From: Aurantiochytrium sp. KH105
Taxonomy: Eukaryota; Sar; Bigyra; Thraustochytrida; Thraustochytriidae
Direction of reading: 5' to 3'
NCBI GenBank assembly: GCA_003116975.1
Contig: BGKB01000078.1
Coordinates: forward strand, 238,556 to 302,555
Length of the DNA: 64,000 bases
Below are positions 1 through 10,336 of the stretch, piece after piece. The notes under the pieces were generated by a model, which was given only the letters and a program-made list of their open reading frames with translations, had not been told where the DNA came from and searched no databases. The first letter of the stretch is position 1. The number at the start of each line of letters is the position of its first letter. The position numbers and the translations under genes were made by a program.

Positions 1-1048
1 CAGAGCCAGCGTCTCCCGCGGCGCTGGGAGGGCCAGCTACACCATTTGCGTTGCTACGATGTCTTTTCTTGGACCTCTTTGCGGGCGGCGCGGCCTCGGG
101 TGCCACAGGGGCAGGACTTGCGGCGGCCGAGGAAGATAATTCGTCTTTTTGCGGGGCATCGCACGAGGCGTATGCTGGTTCCCAGGTATTCATGCGGCAG
201 AACCAGCGTTCTGGCAAATTTTCCTGGTGCTTGCCCGGTGGAATGTCGCGCCACTTTCCGCACTTGTCGCACTGTACAGAAATGGCGTAGGCGGATGATT
301 GGTCCGCATCGTCTGCGCTCGAGGCGGCGGCAGCGGCCTTGGACGCTGATGCCTTTTTCGAGCTCGACCTCGAGGTGGAGCGCGGCTTGGCGCCCTGCTC
401 GGGATCGCTGTGTACGGAGGGTGGCGTCTTGGTCCCGAGACCAAGGCTGTTGTTGTGATGATTGTTCGTGCCGTGAAAGCCGTTCAGAGCCGCCGAGGCA
501 TGCTGGTGGTGGTGTTTGTTCGTGTTGTTGTTGTTGATGTTGGTGGTGTTGAAATTGTTGTTGGAGGTCTTGACGACGTTATTGCGTTTTGATGTTGTGC
601 CAGATTGGGAATCCTCGCGGGATCGCTTGCGGTCGTTTTTATGGGATGCAAGGGCAGCCTTGACGTCGGCCATGTGGCCTCCTCGGCCGTTCACGGGCCC
701 GGCACCACCGAGTGCGCCGGGGAGATTCCCTGCGACAGCAAAGGTTGGTGGTGGTGGTGGTGGTGGTGGTGGTGGGGGCGGAGGTGGGGGCGGTGGCCCA
801 GCCGGTGGCGACCCTGGCTCGGTGCCGGGGTCTGCGTGGACGTTTCTGCTGCTGTTGCTCCTTCGGCGGCCGGAGCCAGCCGAGCCGCCCGAAGAGCCGC
901 GGCGCAGGGACTGCGCGCCAGCATGGGGGGGCTGTGCTTCGCCGACCATGGCTGCCGCCGCGGCGGCCGCAGCGCCGCCATTGGCGGCCGCGCCTGACTC
1001 TGGCGCCTCCTGCGCGGTCTTGAGCATGATGCGGCGCAGAGTCGTCAT
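1..1048 (-). CDS. CW-type zinc finger protein, partial (C-terminus beyond window)
   Basis: Reading leftward from the ATG at 1048, 349 codons stay open to the window edge. The N-terminus is Ala/Gly-rich and is followed by a run of about 15 prolines (the GGT tract near 745-795), then a basic stretch and an Asn/His-rich stretch. Around residues 257-300 there is a clear CW zinc finger: QCDKCGKWRDIP, then LPERWFCRMN, then CDAPQ, giving the four zinc cysteines and the conserved tryptophans. CW domains read histone H3K4 methylation in chromatin proteins, so a nuclear chromatin role is inferred. After the domain the chain is Ser/Ala/Pro-rich with a basic KRSKKRHR patch that could be a nuclear signal. 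In-frame ATGs at codons 8, 34 and about 124 are alternative starts. The partner domain may lie off the window. Confidence 0.82.
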   Translation of the reverse strand, partial: MTTLRRIMLKTAQEAPESGAAANGGAAAAAAAAMVGEAQPPHAGAQSLRRGSSGGSAGSGRRRSNSSRNVHADPGTEPGSPPAGPPPPPPPPPPPPPPPPPTFAVAGNLPGALGGAGPVNGRGGHMADVKAALASHKNDRKRSREDSQSGTTSKRNNVVKTSNNNFNTTNINNNNTNKHHHQHASAALNGFHGTNNHHNNSLGLGTKTPPSVHSDPEQGAKPRSTSRSSSKKASASKAAAAASSADDADQSSAYAISVQCDKCGKWRDIPPGKHQENLPERWFCRMNTWEPAYASCDAPQKDELSSSAAASPAPVAPEAAPPAKRSKKRHRSNANGVAGPPSAAGDAGS

Positions 1049-2303
1049 GATCGTTACTGTGGTCTCCTTAGGTCGTCCTCGCGCTGCAGCATGTCCAGAC
1101 GCCCGACTCTTCTTCTTCTCGCTTCAATTTCGCCTGCGGGCCGGGCTTCACGACGGGCGTCGCGCGACGCCACGCCACGCCAGCCACGCCGCGACGGACC
1201 GGCAGTCAGGCAGGCAGTCGGCCGGCCACAGAGAGACGGAGGGGGAGAGAGGGAGAGAGAGAGACAAACAGACAACAGACCGACACGCCTGGCTAGTCGC
1301 CTGCGCCTTTCTTTCCCTGCTCGACACGTACTCGTCGCCCCTTTTCTTCTTCTGCTGCTGCTCCGGCTGCTGCCGCCGCTGCTGCTGCTGCTGCTCGCCT
1401 CGAGCGCGCAGCAGCTCGCTTTCTCGCGTCTGTTCGCTCGCTCGCTCGCTTGCCTGCCTCGCTCACTTGCGCGCGCCCGGACGCCGAGAGAAAAGAAGGA
1501 AAGAAGCAAAGAAAGAAGGACGCGGGAAACGAGGCGAGAGAGAGACAGAGGGAGAGAGAGCTTTGTTAGTCAGGAGGGCGACGGAGTCAGAGAGTGCAAG
1601 CAAAGGCCCAGACCGCGCCCACTCTGCTCGCTCGCTGGCTCGCTCACTAGCTGGCTGGCTGGCTGGCTGAGACCGCCGGGCCGCGTGCCAGGCCGCTGCT
1701 GCCGCGCCCGGTGCTCCCTCTGGCTGGCGGGCGTGCTCGCGGCTCTTGCCCACCCACCCGCCTCGCAGGAAGCTGAGTCGGGGCGAGGCGAGCTAGCTAA
1801 CTACTAGCTAACTAGCTGGCTTGGCGACGAGCTGCTACCTCGGCGAGGTCTCTCTCGCCCGCTCGCTGGCCGACAGGCCCCGTCCGTCAGCCAGCCAACC
1901 AGGCAGGTGATTGGCCGCGAAGTCGCCTCGCTCGCGCGCGCGCAGGTGTGCGGGCTCGCGTCGCGTCGCGTCTCGTCCTTGGCGTCTCGTCCTTGGCGTC
2001 TCGACCCGCCGATGATGATGCGATTCGTTTCAAATCGCCTCCGCTCGATCCGCCTCGAGCGAGGCTCGCTCCTCACGCTCGCGCCTGCGCTCCGCGTCCT
2101 CGCGCGCGCCCGGCCAGGCCCTCGCGCTGCCGCCCGCGGCCGCGCTCCGCTTGCGCAGCGGCTCGCCCGCGGCTGCTCTCGCGCAGGCTCGGCAGCCAGG
2201 CCCAGCGAAGGGAGTCTGTCTCGCCTCCCCGCGCCCTCCCTCTTGTTTCCTTTTCGCCGCCTCACTCTGCGGCTGTTTCCCCGATTCCGCCTTGCGCGCG
2301 CTT
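1049..2303. other. GC-rich spacer, low complexity, no convincing gene
   Basis: The spacer is dominated by simple sequence: GAGA/GACAGA tracts near 1230-1280 and 1520-1560, CTG runs near 1350-1400, and GGCT repeats near 1640-1672. Open frames on both strands encode only Arg/Ala/Ser-rich low-complexity peptides. It is probably the promoter and 5' UTR of the CW gene. Confidence 0.6.
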
Positions 2304-2308
2304 TGCCG

Positions 2309-2426
2309 CACTTGCGCGCCGCCGCGCAAGTGGGCTATCCGCGCTTTGCCGCACTTGCGCCGCCGGCCGCCGGCCGCAGCGCGCGGCGCGCATTGTCCAC
2401 TTGCGGCCGCGGGAGCTCCACTTGCG
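2309..2426. promoter_or_regulatory. Cluster of five CGCAAGTG/CACTTGCG elements
   Basis: The octamer CACTTGCG (or its complement) occurs at 2309-2316, 2325-2332, 2352-2359, 2398-2405 and 2419-2426, some copies in opposite orientation. It contains CAAGTG, an E-box-type core. The same octamer recurs in other spacers of this window, so a shared cis-element is inferred. No factor can be named. Confidence 0.6.
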
Positions 2427-2710
2427 CGCGCGCTTCGCGCACTGTGTGCGCGGCGCCGCCAAGGCGCAACCAGCGCGGCGAGTAACTGGCAGCGAGGGAG
2501 ACGCAGATCTGATCGATCCCTCGCGCCCGCGCCGCGAGACCGCCGCCCCGCCTCGCGCGGGGACCCTCGCGCGCCGCTGCGAGGCCGCGGCTCACGCGCG
2601 CGGGCGGCGATCCTCGGCGCGCGCGTGCGGCGGGCGCGCGCGAGGCGGGGCGGAGGGAGCGGGAGGCGAGGGCGCGGAGGCGAGGCTGGCTATGGCTGGC
2701 TGGCGCGAGC

Positions 2711-2767
2711 ATGCTTTCTTTCGTTCTTTCTTTCTTTCTTTCTTTCTTTTTTTCTTTCTTTCTTTCC
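2711..2767. repeat. TTTC tetranucleotide microsatellite
   Basis: An imperfect (CTTT)n tract of about 55 bp, GAAA on the other strand. Similar tracts lie upstream of the ankyrin-TPR gene (29540-29600) and the sorting nexin gene (35990-36045). Confidence 0.85.
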
Positions 2768-3004
2768 ACCGCGGGGCCTCGGGCCGCGGCAGGAGAGCGC
2801 GCGGTACGGCCGTGCCGTGCGGCAGGAGAGCGCGCGGCGGGCGGGCGCGAGGGAGAGAAGCAGCGCACGCCCGCCTGGCCGTCCGCCCGTCCGCCCGTCC
2901 GCCTGCCCGCCCGCCGCGCACCCGGAGCGCCTGCACGCCGCGGCCGCGCCTGGAGGGCGGCCGGCCGGGCGTCTTGCCTGGCCTCCCTCGCGCGCACCCG
3001 CCCC

Positions 3005-3059
3005 GGCAAGTGCGTTATCGCGCCGCGCAAGTGTAGAATGCGCGCATTCCGCACTTGCG
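3005..3059. promoter_or_regulatory. Second cluster of CGCAAGTG elements
   Basis: GCAAGTG at 3006-3012, CGCAAGTG at 3026-3033 followed by TAGAATGC, and CACTTGCG at 3052-3059. The GAATGC tail also follows the octamer at 10847 and 36164, which points to a longer composite element. Confidence 0.55.
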
Positions 3060-4626
3060 CGCGGAAGGTAGCTGTGTCTACGAGGAGGGGGAGGGGGGTG
3101 TTGTAACAGTCGCCGCAAAGAGATCGTTCGGCGCCGCGCCGGGTCCCGGGGCAGCGCGCCGCCCCGCCTTGGGGTCGCGACCGCGCCTCGTCTCGCCGTG
3201 CGCAGCGCACAGGACCCGGCGCGGCGATCTTGGCTCATCTCCTCGTACTAACAGTATAACACAGTGGGAGAAAAAGGGCATGCGCGACGTCGCGAGGCGA
3301 GGCGAGACGCGCGCGGGAGCAAGCTGGACGACCAGGGCGCCGTGGCCGGCTGCTGCGGCTGCTGCTCTGGCGGATGGAGCTCCGCCGTGCAAACGCTGCC
3401 GGCGGCGACACTGGCGCAGGTCTGTCCTGGATGGCAGGCAGGCAGCTGCAGGCAGGCAGTCATGGAAGCGGTGAAAGTTGTGTGCGCTGCGAGGAGCGCT
3501 GAAGGTGGAAAACTTGCTGCCGGCCGGCGCCACGTTTCGCGCTCGGTAAAAGGCCTAGGCGCTGATCACATTGATGAGTGTGCTGCACTTGGCTTGGCTT
3601 GGCTTGGCTTGGCTTGGCTTTGTGGGCTTGGGAAAGGCAGCTCGACGCGCCGGGAGCACTTGAGACTGAAAAAGGGTGAAAAGGACCGACGAAAGAGACC
3701 GGGAAAGGTGTCTGTTGTTCGGGACGCGCAAGTGTTTCTTGTGTTACTTGCATGCTGACGACCAGCGGGGCAGCGTACACAACGTTCCATATGAATGAAT
3801 AGTTGGTGTACTGTGCCGCTTGATTGGCGCTCTTGCCAGCCAGTCAACCAACTAGCTTGCCAGCCAGCAGGAAGACTTCTCTTCTCGTTCACTTGATTTA
3901 TCTTGACCTAAAGACTTGTCTCAACGTTGAAGACCTGTCTTAACGTGAAGATCTGCCTTGACTTGACTTGACACAAAGGCGTATGGAGTTGTAAGCAGCC
4001 TCCGCCTTTACGACCCGGCTCTGCACACGGAATCTTTGCGCAAGTGCTTGTGACGCGCGGATCCATGAACGAGTGGCCTCGAGTCAGTCAAACGCCAATA
4101 CTATTTTTCTTTCACTTGTTGTTGGTGAAAAACTTGGTTTCCTTTGCTTGAAAGTATTCTCGTTCACCTTCGAATCAGGCAGCAACAACCATTGCCTTTC
4201 CCATTCTCGCAAAGCTTGAAATGATCTCCTGTTGGTTGGTTGGTTGGCAATTTCGTCGCCTCGAGGTGCAGACTTCGACTCAACTCGACTTGATTCGACT
4301 CGAATTGCTTGCCCTTCTCCCTCCTATCAATTTACTCCTCGTCTTCCTGCCTGCCCGCCCGCTCTCTCGCCCTCCCGCCTTTCGAGCTCGGCCGGCCCGT
4401 CGGAGCTTTTCAGGCTATACCCAATTCAATTTATGGGCCAATTTATACTACTACAAGAAAGCACAATTGTGACGACGTGACATACGATACATTTTGCGAG
4501 GTCACGGCGTCCGGGCCGGAGAAAAAACCAAGCCAAACCTGCGAACCTGCGATTCTTGCTGCATAGACACTCGACCGTCGCCGAGGACGCACGAGACAGT
4601 GGCAGCAGTAGCGGTCGCGACAGAGA
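3060..4626. other. Spacer upstream of the OsmC-pirin gene
   Basis: No credible coding region. It holds a (GGCTT)n repeat at about 3590-3625, a degenerate CTTGA/CTTAACG repeat at about 3893-3975, and single CGCAAGTG octamers at 3727-3734 and 4039-4046. The latter is about 590 bp before the next ATG. Confidence 0.6.
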
Positions 4627-6324
4627 ATGCAGGCGTGCGTACGCGGCAGACTCGCAAGCAACCTGTCGAGTCGCCTCGAGTGCCGTGCTGCACAGAGCCT
4701 CGGCCTCGGCCTCGGTCGCGACCATGGACCTAATCGACTCACACACTGGGTTTGCTCTGCGCGCCAACTCTCCGTGACCGTGCGACAGGGAAGGTTCGGG
4801 GGCTGGACGGACGAGCCCGCTAGCGAGGTTGACGCGTCAAAGGACGCCTCGCAATTTAGATCCAGAATCAAAGTGGGCAGACACACGCTCGTCGCCGATG
4901 AACCAGAAAACGTTGGCGGCCTCGACGAGGGCCCCTCTCCGTACGACCTTCTCCTCTCCTCACTCGGAGCATGTACCGCCATGACGCTGCGCATGTACGC
5001 CGACAGGAAAAAGCTCCCGCTCGAGGGCGTCAGCGTCGAGCTCGATCACGCCAAAATCTACGTCAAGGACTGCGAAACGTGCACTGACGACCAAATCCAC
5101 CTGGCCGAGGCCAAGAGCAAAAACGCCAAGATCGACCAAATCAGTCGTCTCATTACCCTGCACGGTGACCAGCTCACACAGAAAGACCGCGAGAACTTGC
5201 TTCGCATCGCCAACCTTTGCCCTGTGCACAAGACTTTGGAATCAACGAGTGTCGTCACCACGGAGCTCAAGGAAGAGACTGATACGCAAAAGGCAGGCGA
5301 GAAAATGGCACATCTCTTGACCCACATCCCTGCGCGATCAAGTGTTCTCGTCCCCGGAGAGGACGGCCCAGACTCCATGACGGTGCGACGCCTCTTGCCA
5401 TTTCGCAGGAAACGCTTCGTGGGGCCCATCGTCTTTCTTGACCACTTTGGGCCCATCGATCTCGCCAAGCACCGATCGATCGACGTCGGGCCACATCCGC
5501 ACATCGGGCTCTCCACAATCACATATCTCTTTCATGGCGCAATCATCCACCGCGACAGCACAGGTGCCGAGCAGACCATCTTCCCTGGCGAGGTCAACAT
5601 GATGGTGGCCGGCCGAGGCGTAACGCACAGTGAGCGCGGCGACGAGGCAGTTTCGCAAGTGCGTGGCAAGCACGCGCTCGAGGGCATCCAGCTTTGGGCG
5701 GCACTTCCCAAAGAGATGGAGGCTACCGACCCGGCCTTCTTCCACAGCGCATCTACGATTGACGCCGGCGAGGCTCTCCGCGCGCAAAAAGGCGCGCAGG
5801 CCCGTCTCGTCTTTGGTGAAATTGCCGGAATTTCTGCCGCAGACTCGGTCCCCGTACACTGGCCCATGTTCATGCTCGATCTCACCATGCCGGAGAAAAG
5901 TTCTGTGCACATCCCCGTGGCCGCCGGTCATGAGGTCTGCGTTTACACGGTGCACGGCCGCGTCGAGGCAGGAAGCGAACGCTCTGCGCTCGATGTTGGC
6001 GAAAGCGCAGTGTACAATCACCAAATTTCTGATGAGGCGGGCACAGAGGAGCCACCTACGTGGGTAGTGGTTCAAGCGCCCGAGAACGCACGGGTCGTCG
6101 TCTTTGGAGGTCTTCCGCTGCCCGAGCCGCGACACATTTTCTGGAACTTTGTGAGCTCGGATCGTGACCAAGTTGCGCAAGCAGCTTCGGCGTGGCGTCA
6201 GCTCGATCGTAGCGTTTTCCCACCCGTCGTCAATGAGGAAAATATGGATAACATTCATTTGCCAGAGGTGTCCTCTACTGTGCCACGCCAGGACAAGGGC
6301 CATCACGAGCAGCAGCAGCAGTAA
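4627..6324 (+). CDS. OsmC-domain / pirin fusion protein
   Basis: 565 residues. The N-terminal half (about 50-215) is an OsmC/Ohr-type peroxiredoxin fold: SPYDLLLSSLGACTAMT with C116, and LCPVHKTLE with C198, the two reactive cysteines of the family, which reduces organic hydroperoxides. The C-terminal half (about 225-540) is pirin, a bicupin iron protein. Its metal ligands are visible: H290 and H292 in PHPHIG, then H334 and E336 in GVTHSE, with spacing as in human pirin. The first 40 residues are basic and almost free of acids, which would suit a mitochondrial presequence. Both domains keep their key residues, so a single redox-sensing or detoxifying enzyme is plausible; substrate and partner are unknown. 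The end is rich in glutamine. The gene converges with the Zn2Cys6 gene. Confidence 0.9.
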   Translation: MQACVRGRLASNLSSRLECRAAQSLGLGLGRDHGPNRLTHWVCSARQLSVTVRQGRFGGWTDEPASEVDASKDASQFRSRIKVGRHTLVADEPENVGGLDEGPSPYDLLLSSLGACTAMTLRMYADRKKLPLEGVSVELDHAKIYVKDCETCTDDQIHLAEAKSKNAKIDQISRLITLHGDQLTQKDRENLLRIANLCPVHKTLESTSVVTTELKEETDTQKAGEKMAHLLTHIPARSSVLVPGEDGPDSMTVRRLLPFRRKRFVGPIVFLDHFGPIDLAKHRSIDVGPHPHIGLSTITYLFHGAIIHRDSTGAEQTIFPGEVNMMVAGRGVTHSERGDEAVSQVRGKHALEGIQLWAALPKEMEATDPAFFHSASTIDAGEALRAQKGAQARLVFGEIAGISAADSVPVHWPMFMLDLTMPEKSSVHIPVAAGHEVCVYTVHGRVEAGSERSALDVGESAVYNHQISDEAGTEEPPTWVVVQAPENARVVVFGGLPLPEPRHIFWNFVSSDRDQVAQAASAWRQLDRSVFPPVVNEENMDNIHLPEVSSTVPRQDKGHHEQQQQ

Positions 6325-6800
6325 ACTTTGTAATACCCATCCCAAGTCTTTTATGGAAAGGCAAGTGACTTTCATGTATCTTTGGCCCACGCCGACATGT
6401 TGGCACTGACTTGGCGCGAGTTTTTTTTTTTTTAATCCCAAAGGATGGGCTGCCTCAACCAGGCCTATGAGAATTAGAGCGCAGCGGTGAATCTTGGGAC
6501 ATGTTCTACCTGGTTGTAACCAGCCTCTCGGCTATCCACGCATATAGCAGACAGTCGATCAGACATCAAGCCAGCCAAGGAAGTAAAAGGGGAGCAAAAT
6601 GAGTTGCAGTTACAGGCGCATTGATGTGAAGGAGGAGATAAAATGGGAAGAAAAAAGGAAGAAGAAGAAGCAAAGAAAAGAAAGAGGGCACAGGGGAGCG
6701 AAGAAAGAAATGTAGATCCGGGGTCAACGTAATTTTTAATGAAGGACAAATAGGAAAGGAAACGTAATGAAATGAGACGAATCCAACCAACCTTCATTGT
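6325..6800. other. Spacer between convergent 3' ends
   Basis: Holds a T run at about 6421-6434 and a purine-rich GAAGAA/GGAAAG stretch at about 6630-6710. This is probably the 3' UTRs and polyadenylation regions of the two converging genes. No coding sequence seen. Confidence 0.6.
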
Positions 6801-8909
6801 CTACTTGGCCTCGGAAGGATTTTCAGGCAACAAATCCAAGGCACAAGAACGCCGATCCTTGTTGTCAGCGTCGGGTGTTCGGGAGGGCATTGGAGGGCCA
6901 TACCCGCAGCCTCCATCACCACAAGCTGATGCTGAGGCACGCGCGCTGGCTTGCTGACTTCGCATAGCCTCAGTGCTTGCATCGGGAAAATCAAAGTCTA
7001 CGCCATTGCCAGCATCCAGATCAGAGAAACTCAACTGCGACATGACCGAGTTCGTTCCGGGAATAAACATGCTCTGACCGCCAAGTGACATATTTCCCGA
7101 AATGAACTGCGAATCCTGTCCAGGTACGGTTGGCGGAGGTGTGTCCTGGTCGCCATCGTCTACCCAACTCATAATATTGTCCAGAAACGCGCCACCCTCG
7201 AGCTCATTGTCGGGAGGCTCCGAGGCCTCGGTGCCAGCTAACACAGGGCGCTGCGTAGGCATGCGGAATTGCGGCGCCTCCTCGGGGGGCGGCCGCTTCT
7301 GTTCTTGCAATGCCATCTGCTCGACCTGGGTGTGCAGTTCCTGTTGTGCAGGACGGTGCTGACCAAGTCCGCTCGTGTACCCAGCGGTACCTCGCACGGG
7401 GATGCCGCCTGGAACGGCAGTGGTTGACATGTGCGAGTGCGCCGAGCTACCCGTTGAGGCAACCGAAGGGGAGCGGGTGCTAGGAGGAAGCGACGACGAT
7501 CCCATGTTGAACGATTGTGCGTACGGCGCTGCCGAGACAGAGGACGACAGCTTGGTCTCGTCGTACATGGAAGTATCCTCGCCCGGCATGCTTGAGATGC
7601 GAGAGCTGGCGCCTTTGATGTTGGCAAAGACACGAGGCACGTTGGGGAGCATGGGCTCAAACCCCATGTAGATGTCTACCTCGGTGCGATCCATGCTTAG
7701 GTACTCTCGGTGTACGCAAGTGAGCATGCACTCGACAACGTCACCGTTTTTGGTATCAAAGTCAAAGACGTGGTGCGAGCACGCCTGGCGCGTGGCTGGA
7801 AATTGTGGAGGACGGCCGAGGTGATTCATTTTCAGGGCAAGCGTGCGCATGAAGAACAAAAGATCGCGATCGCTCGAGAGCAAAAGTGCGAGCACGTCGC
7901 ACCCCCAGGGAAGCAAGCCACCAAAGAGGCGCTCCAAAACGAGAATGATAGAGCGAGTCGTGTAGCCAAAGAGAGCGACAAACTCGTCGTTCACCTCGAC
8001 CTCGAAGCGCTCGTGCGTGGCGCGCAGATTGAGAAAGCACGAGTTTGAGCGCATGCGTTCGATCTCGCGATCGACCGGCGTCGGCGGGCCGTCGCTCACA
8101 TAGTAGCCACGCGTAGAGTAGGTTTTGCTGCCAGCCTTGGCCACACGCTTACGCTTTGACGGGTGCTCGTGTTCTGCGACTGTCATGGTCGGGCCCTTCA
8201 TTGGGTGAATGGGGGGCAGAATACGGCCAGATACCTCGTCAATGACATTGGCGGGAATCTTGCGGTAGTCTGCCGGGTCGCGACGCATGAGCCGAATTCC
8301 CTTTTTAGACATCCAGGTGTCGAGCTTTTCGGAGCCCTCCTGGTTTCCGTTGCGCAGCATAAAAGTGGACATCTTGTTAAGCTGGAAGGAGAACCATCCC
8401 TTGCAGCAGCTCTGCGGGGTGGCGTGGTGTTTGTACATGGCAAAGAAAACCTGAAAGATGCGCCTCTCCACGGACTCGAGGCCGAAACGAACGCCAAAGT
8501 TCTCGATCTTATTGATCGGGTTGAGCACGATCTGGCCCCAGCATGAGGCATCAGAGCATAGCTCCTTTTTAATCTTTAGCGCTGTCCGGCGGCCGCGCTT
8601 CTTCTCCATGCGGTACTCGCACTCGAGCCCTTTGCGTTGGCATCGTTCGCAGGGGATGCTTCCGGAGCACTTGATTTTTGCTTGCGAGCATTTCTCGCAC
8701 GTCGACTTGAGCCTGCCGTTCGAGTTCAGCTCCACGTCCTCCTCGTTGCCATCATCGCAGCAGTCGCCGCTCGGGTCGCAGCAGTCCGGGTCTTCCGGGT
8801 TGCAGAACTCCGGTGGGGGCCGGATGGCGCGTCCGTTCTCGACGCCCTCCAGCTTCACGGGCAGCAGCGTCGGCTGCGCGGCTGCGCCGCCGTCGCCGTT
8901 CATGTCCAT
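6801..8909 (-). CDS. Zn2Cys6 binuclear-cluster transcription factor with PAS-like domain
   Basis: 702 residues from the ATG at 8909; the frame stays open further upstream but encodes Arg/Ala-rich spacer without supporting features. Six cysteines C71, C74, C81, C87, C90 and C97 have spacing CX2CX6CX5CX2CX6C, the canonical Gal4-type DNA-binding zinc cluster, followed by basic KKRGRR. A Cys/Asp-rich stretch precedes it (residues 36-51). Around 295-430 a PAS-like segment contains VEVNDEFVALFGYTTR and ends near DIYMGFEPM, resembling the zinc-cluster plus PAS layout of fungal ERT1/AcuK regulators of gluconeogenesis. The C-terminal 250 residues are Ser/Pro/Gln-rich and acidic, like an activation region. 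Nuclear location is inferred; target genes are unknown. Such clusters are rare outside fungi. Confidence 0.85.
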   Translation of the reverse strand: MDMNGDGGAAAQPTLLPVKLEGVENGRAIRPPPEFCNPEDPDCCDPSGDCCDDGNEEDVELNSNGRLKSTCEKCSQAKIKCSGSIPCERCQRKGLECEYRMEKKRGRRTALKIKKELCSDASCWGQIVLNPINKIENFGVRFGLESVERRIFQVFFAMYKHHATPQSCCKGWFSFQLNKMSTFMLRNGNQEGSEKLDTWMSKKGIRLMRRDPADYRKIPANVIDEVSGRILPPIHPMKGPTMTVAEHEHPSKRKRVAKAGSKTYSTRGYYVSDGPPTPVDREIERMRSNSCFLNLRATHERFEVEVNDEFVALFGYTTRSIILVLERLFGGLLPWGCDVLALLLSSDRDLLFFMRTLALKMNHLGRPPQFPATRQACSHHVFDFDTKNGDVVECMLTCVHREYLSMDRTEVDIYMGFEPMLPNVPRVFANIKGASSRISSMPGEDTSMYDETKLSSSVSAAPYAQSFNMGSSSLPPSTRSPSVASTGSSAHSHMSTTAVPGGIPVRGTAGYTSGLGQHRPAQQELHTQVEQMALQEQKRPPPEEAPQFRMPTQRPVLAGTEASEPPDNELEGGAFLDNIMSWVDDGDQDTPPPTVPGQDSQFISGNMSLGGQSMFIPGTNSVMSQLSFSDLDAGNGVDFDFPDASTEAMRSQQASARASASACGDGGCGYGPPMPSRTPDADNKDRRSCALDLLPENPSEAK

Positions 8910-10336
8910 CTCTCCTCGAGCGCGCTCGCACGCACAGGCCGTAAGAGAAGAAAGGCCAGCGCGCACTCGCCCGCGGCCACGCGCGCCGCTCGCTCTCTCG
9001 CCTGCCCCCGCGGGCGAAGGCGCCCACGAGGCCGCGAGCGAAGCCCGCTGCGGCTGCGCCGAGACGCGTCCTCCGCGCTCCGCCTCCGCGCGCGCTGCCT
9101 GCCTCGCGCTCGCGCTCGCGCTCGCGCTCGAGCCTGAGCTTGCGGGTCTGACAGCCTCGGAGCAGCCCTCTAAATCGGGGGCCCCGCGCGAAAGCCGGAG
9201 AAAGCGGGGAGAAGCGGAATCAGGTGCCCGTCGAGGCCCCCGAACCACCCGCCGGGCCAATCGGGTGCCCCGGCGCTCCCGCGCGCGGCGGCGGGTCCGG
9301 GCGGGCGGGCGAGAGGCGAGGCCTGCGCGCGGCGCGGCGCGGCGGAGAGGCGGCGAGGCGAGGCCCTGCGCGCGGCGGCTTCGCTTCTGGCTGCGCGAGG
9401 CCGCGCCTCCAGGGCAGGCTCGGCGGGCGCGTGAGGGCTGGCGCGGGAGTTGAAATTGAAATGAAATGGAAAGAAGCGAGCGAGAAAAGCTCGCTTGATC
9501 CGCTTCCCCGCGCGCGGGGCTGCGCCAGGCGCGACGGGAGGACCCGCGCGAGCGAGCGAGCGAGCGTGCGAGCGTGCGCGCGTGCGTGCGTGCGTGCGTG
9601 CGTACGCGCGCGCGCGCGTGCGTGCGATCGAACGAGCGCGCGGGAGGGCGTGCTCGTCGCGCGCGGTCTGCAGTACGTCGTGTCTGTCTGATTCTTTGAC
9701 TGCTTGCTTTGCTTGTTGCGGCCTCTGCCTCCCAACGACCACACTCTTCCGCGCTATACGCCACTTGCGGCGCCGTTTGTTCTACTTGCGGGCGCACGCT
9801 CACAGTGGTCGCTGTGGCAGGAACACAGCTAACTTGTGATCTGACTTGACTTACACGACACGTGTGATCGATTTGAGTGCGGGTGCAAGCGCAAGAAGAC
9901 CTGCCCTGGCTGCCTGTCTGCCTGGCTGCCCCGCGGCTTCTTCTGTGCGGGTCCGAGGTAGTAGAATCGGTCGGGCGCAGTCGCTCGCAAGCCTGGAAAC
10001 CAAAAAGGGGAGACGAGACGAGAGGAAAGTAACAATGACCACGAAATAAATAAATCCAAGACGGCGTGCAGGCGAGTCAAGTTCCTCCCTCATCACATCG
10101 TTCATTTTTTCTTCTTTTTCTTTTTGCAACGAGGGTGGGCGTCTCACTCGTTTAGACCATTTCATTTGGACACTTGATGGGTTTAGTCTATCTAACGCCT
10201 AGAACTTCCTATCAAATTGCGGTCGCAGCGCCACGTGCAAGAGATAGGCCGTGACATTGCGGTAAATTTTTGTGCAGTTAACTTTGAAAATTTATCCGTT
10301 GAAGACCCGTTTATTTTTTGGTGTGAGCATTGAAGG
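8910..10336. other. GC-rich spacer upstream of the Zn2Cys6 gene
   Basis: Contains CG-rich low-complexity sequence, CTCGCG repeats near 9105-9135, a (GCGT)n/(CG)n tract at about 9560-9630, and octamer elements at 9762-9790. From 9830 it becomes less GC-rich. No credible gene. Confidence 0.6.
9762..9790. promoter_or_regulatory. Paired CACTTGCG / TACTTGCG elements
   Basis: Two direct copies at 9762-9769 and 9783-9790, about 850 bp before the Zn2Cys6 ATG. They match the octamer found in other spacers of this window. Confidence 0.5.

Noticed and set aside
516..1670. 384-codon open frame on the plus strand
   Set aside because: It is antisense to the CW gene over half its length and is Arg/Ser/Cys/Gly low complexity; it comes from GC-rich sequence with few stops.
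1948..3210. Long open frames on both strands across the 2-3 kb spacer
   Set aside because: Arg/Ala/Pro-only composition, overlapping frames on both strands, no domain, and the promoter octamers lie within.
5338..6441. 367-codon open frame antisense to the OsmC-pirin gene
   Set aside because: The plus-strand protein has two recognisable domains with catalytic residues; this is its shadow.
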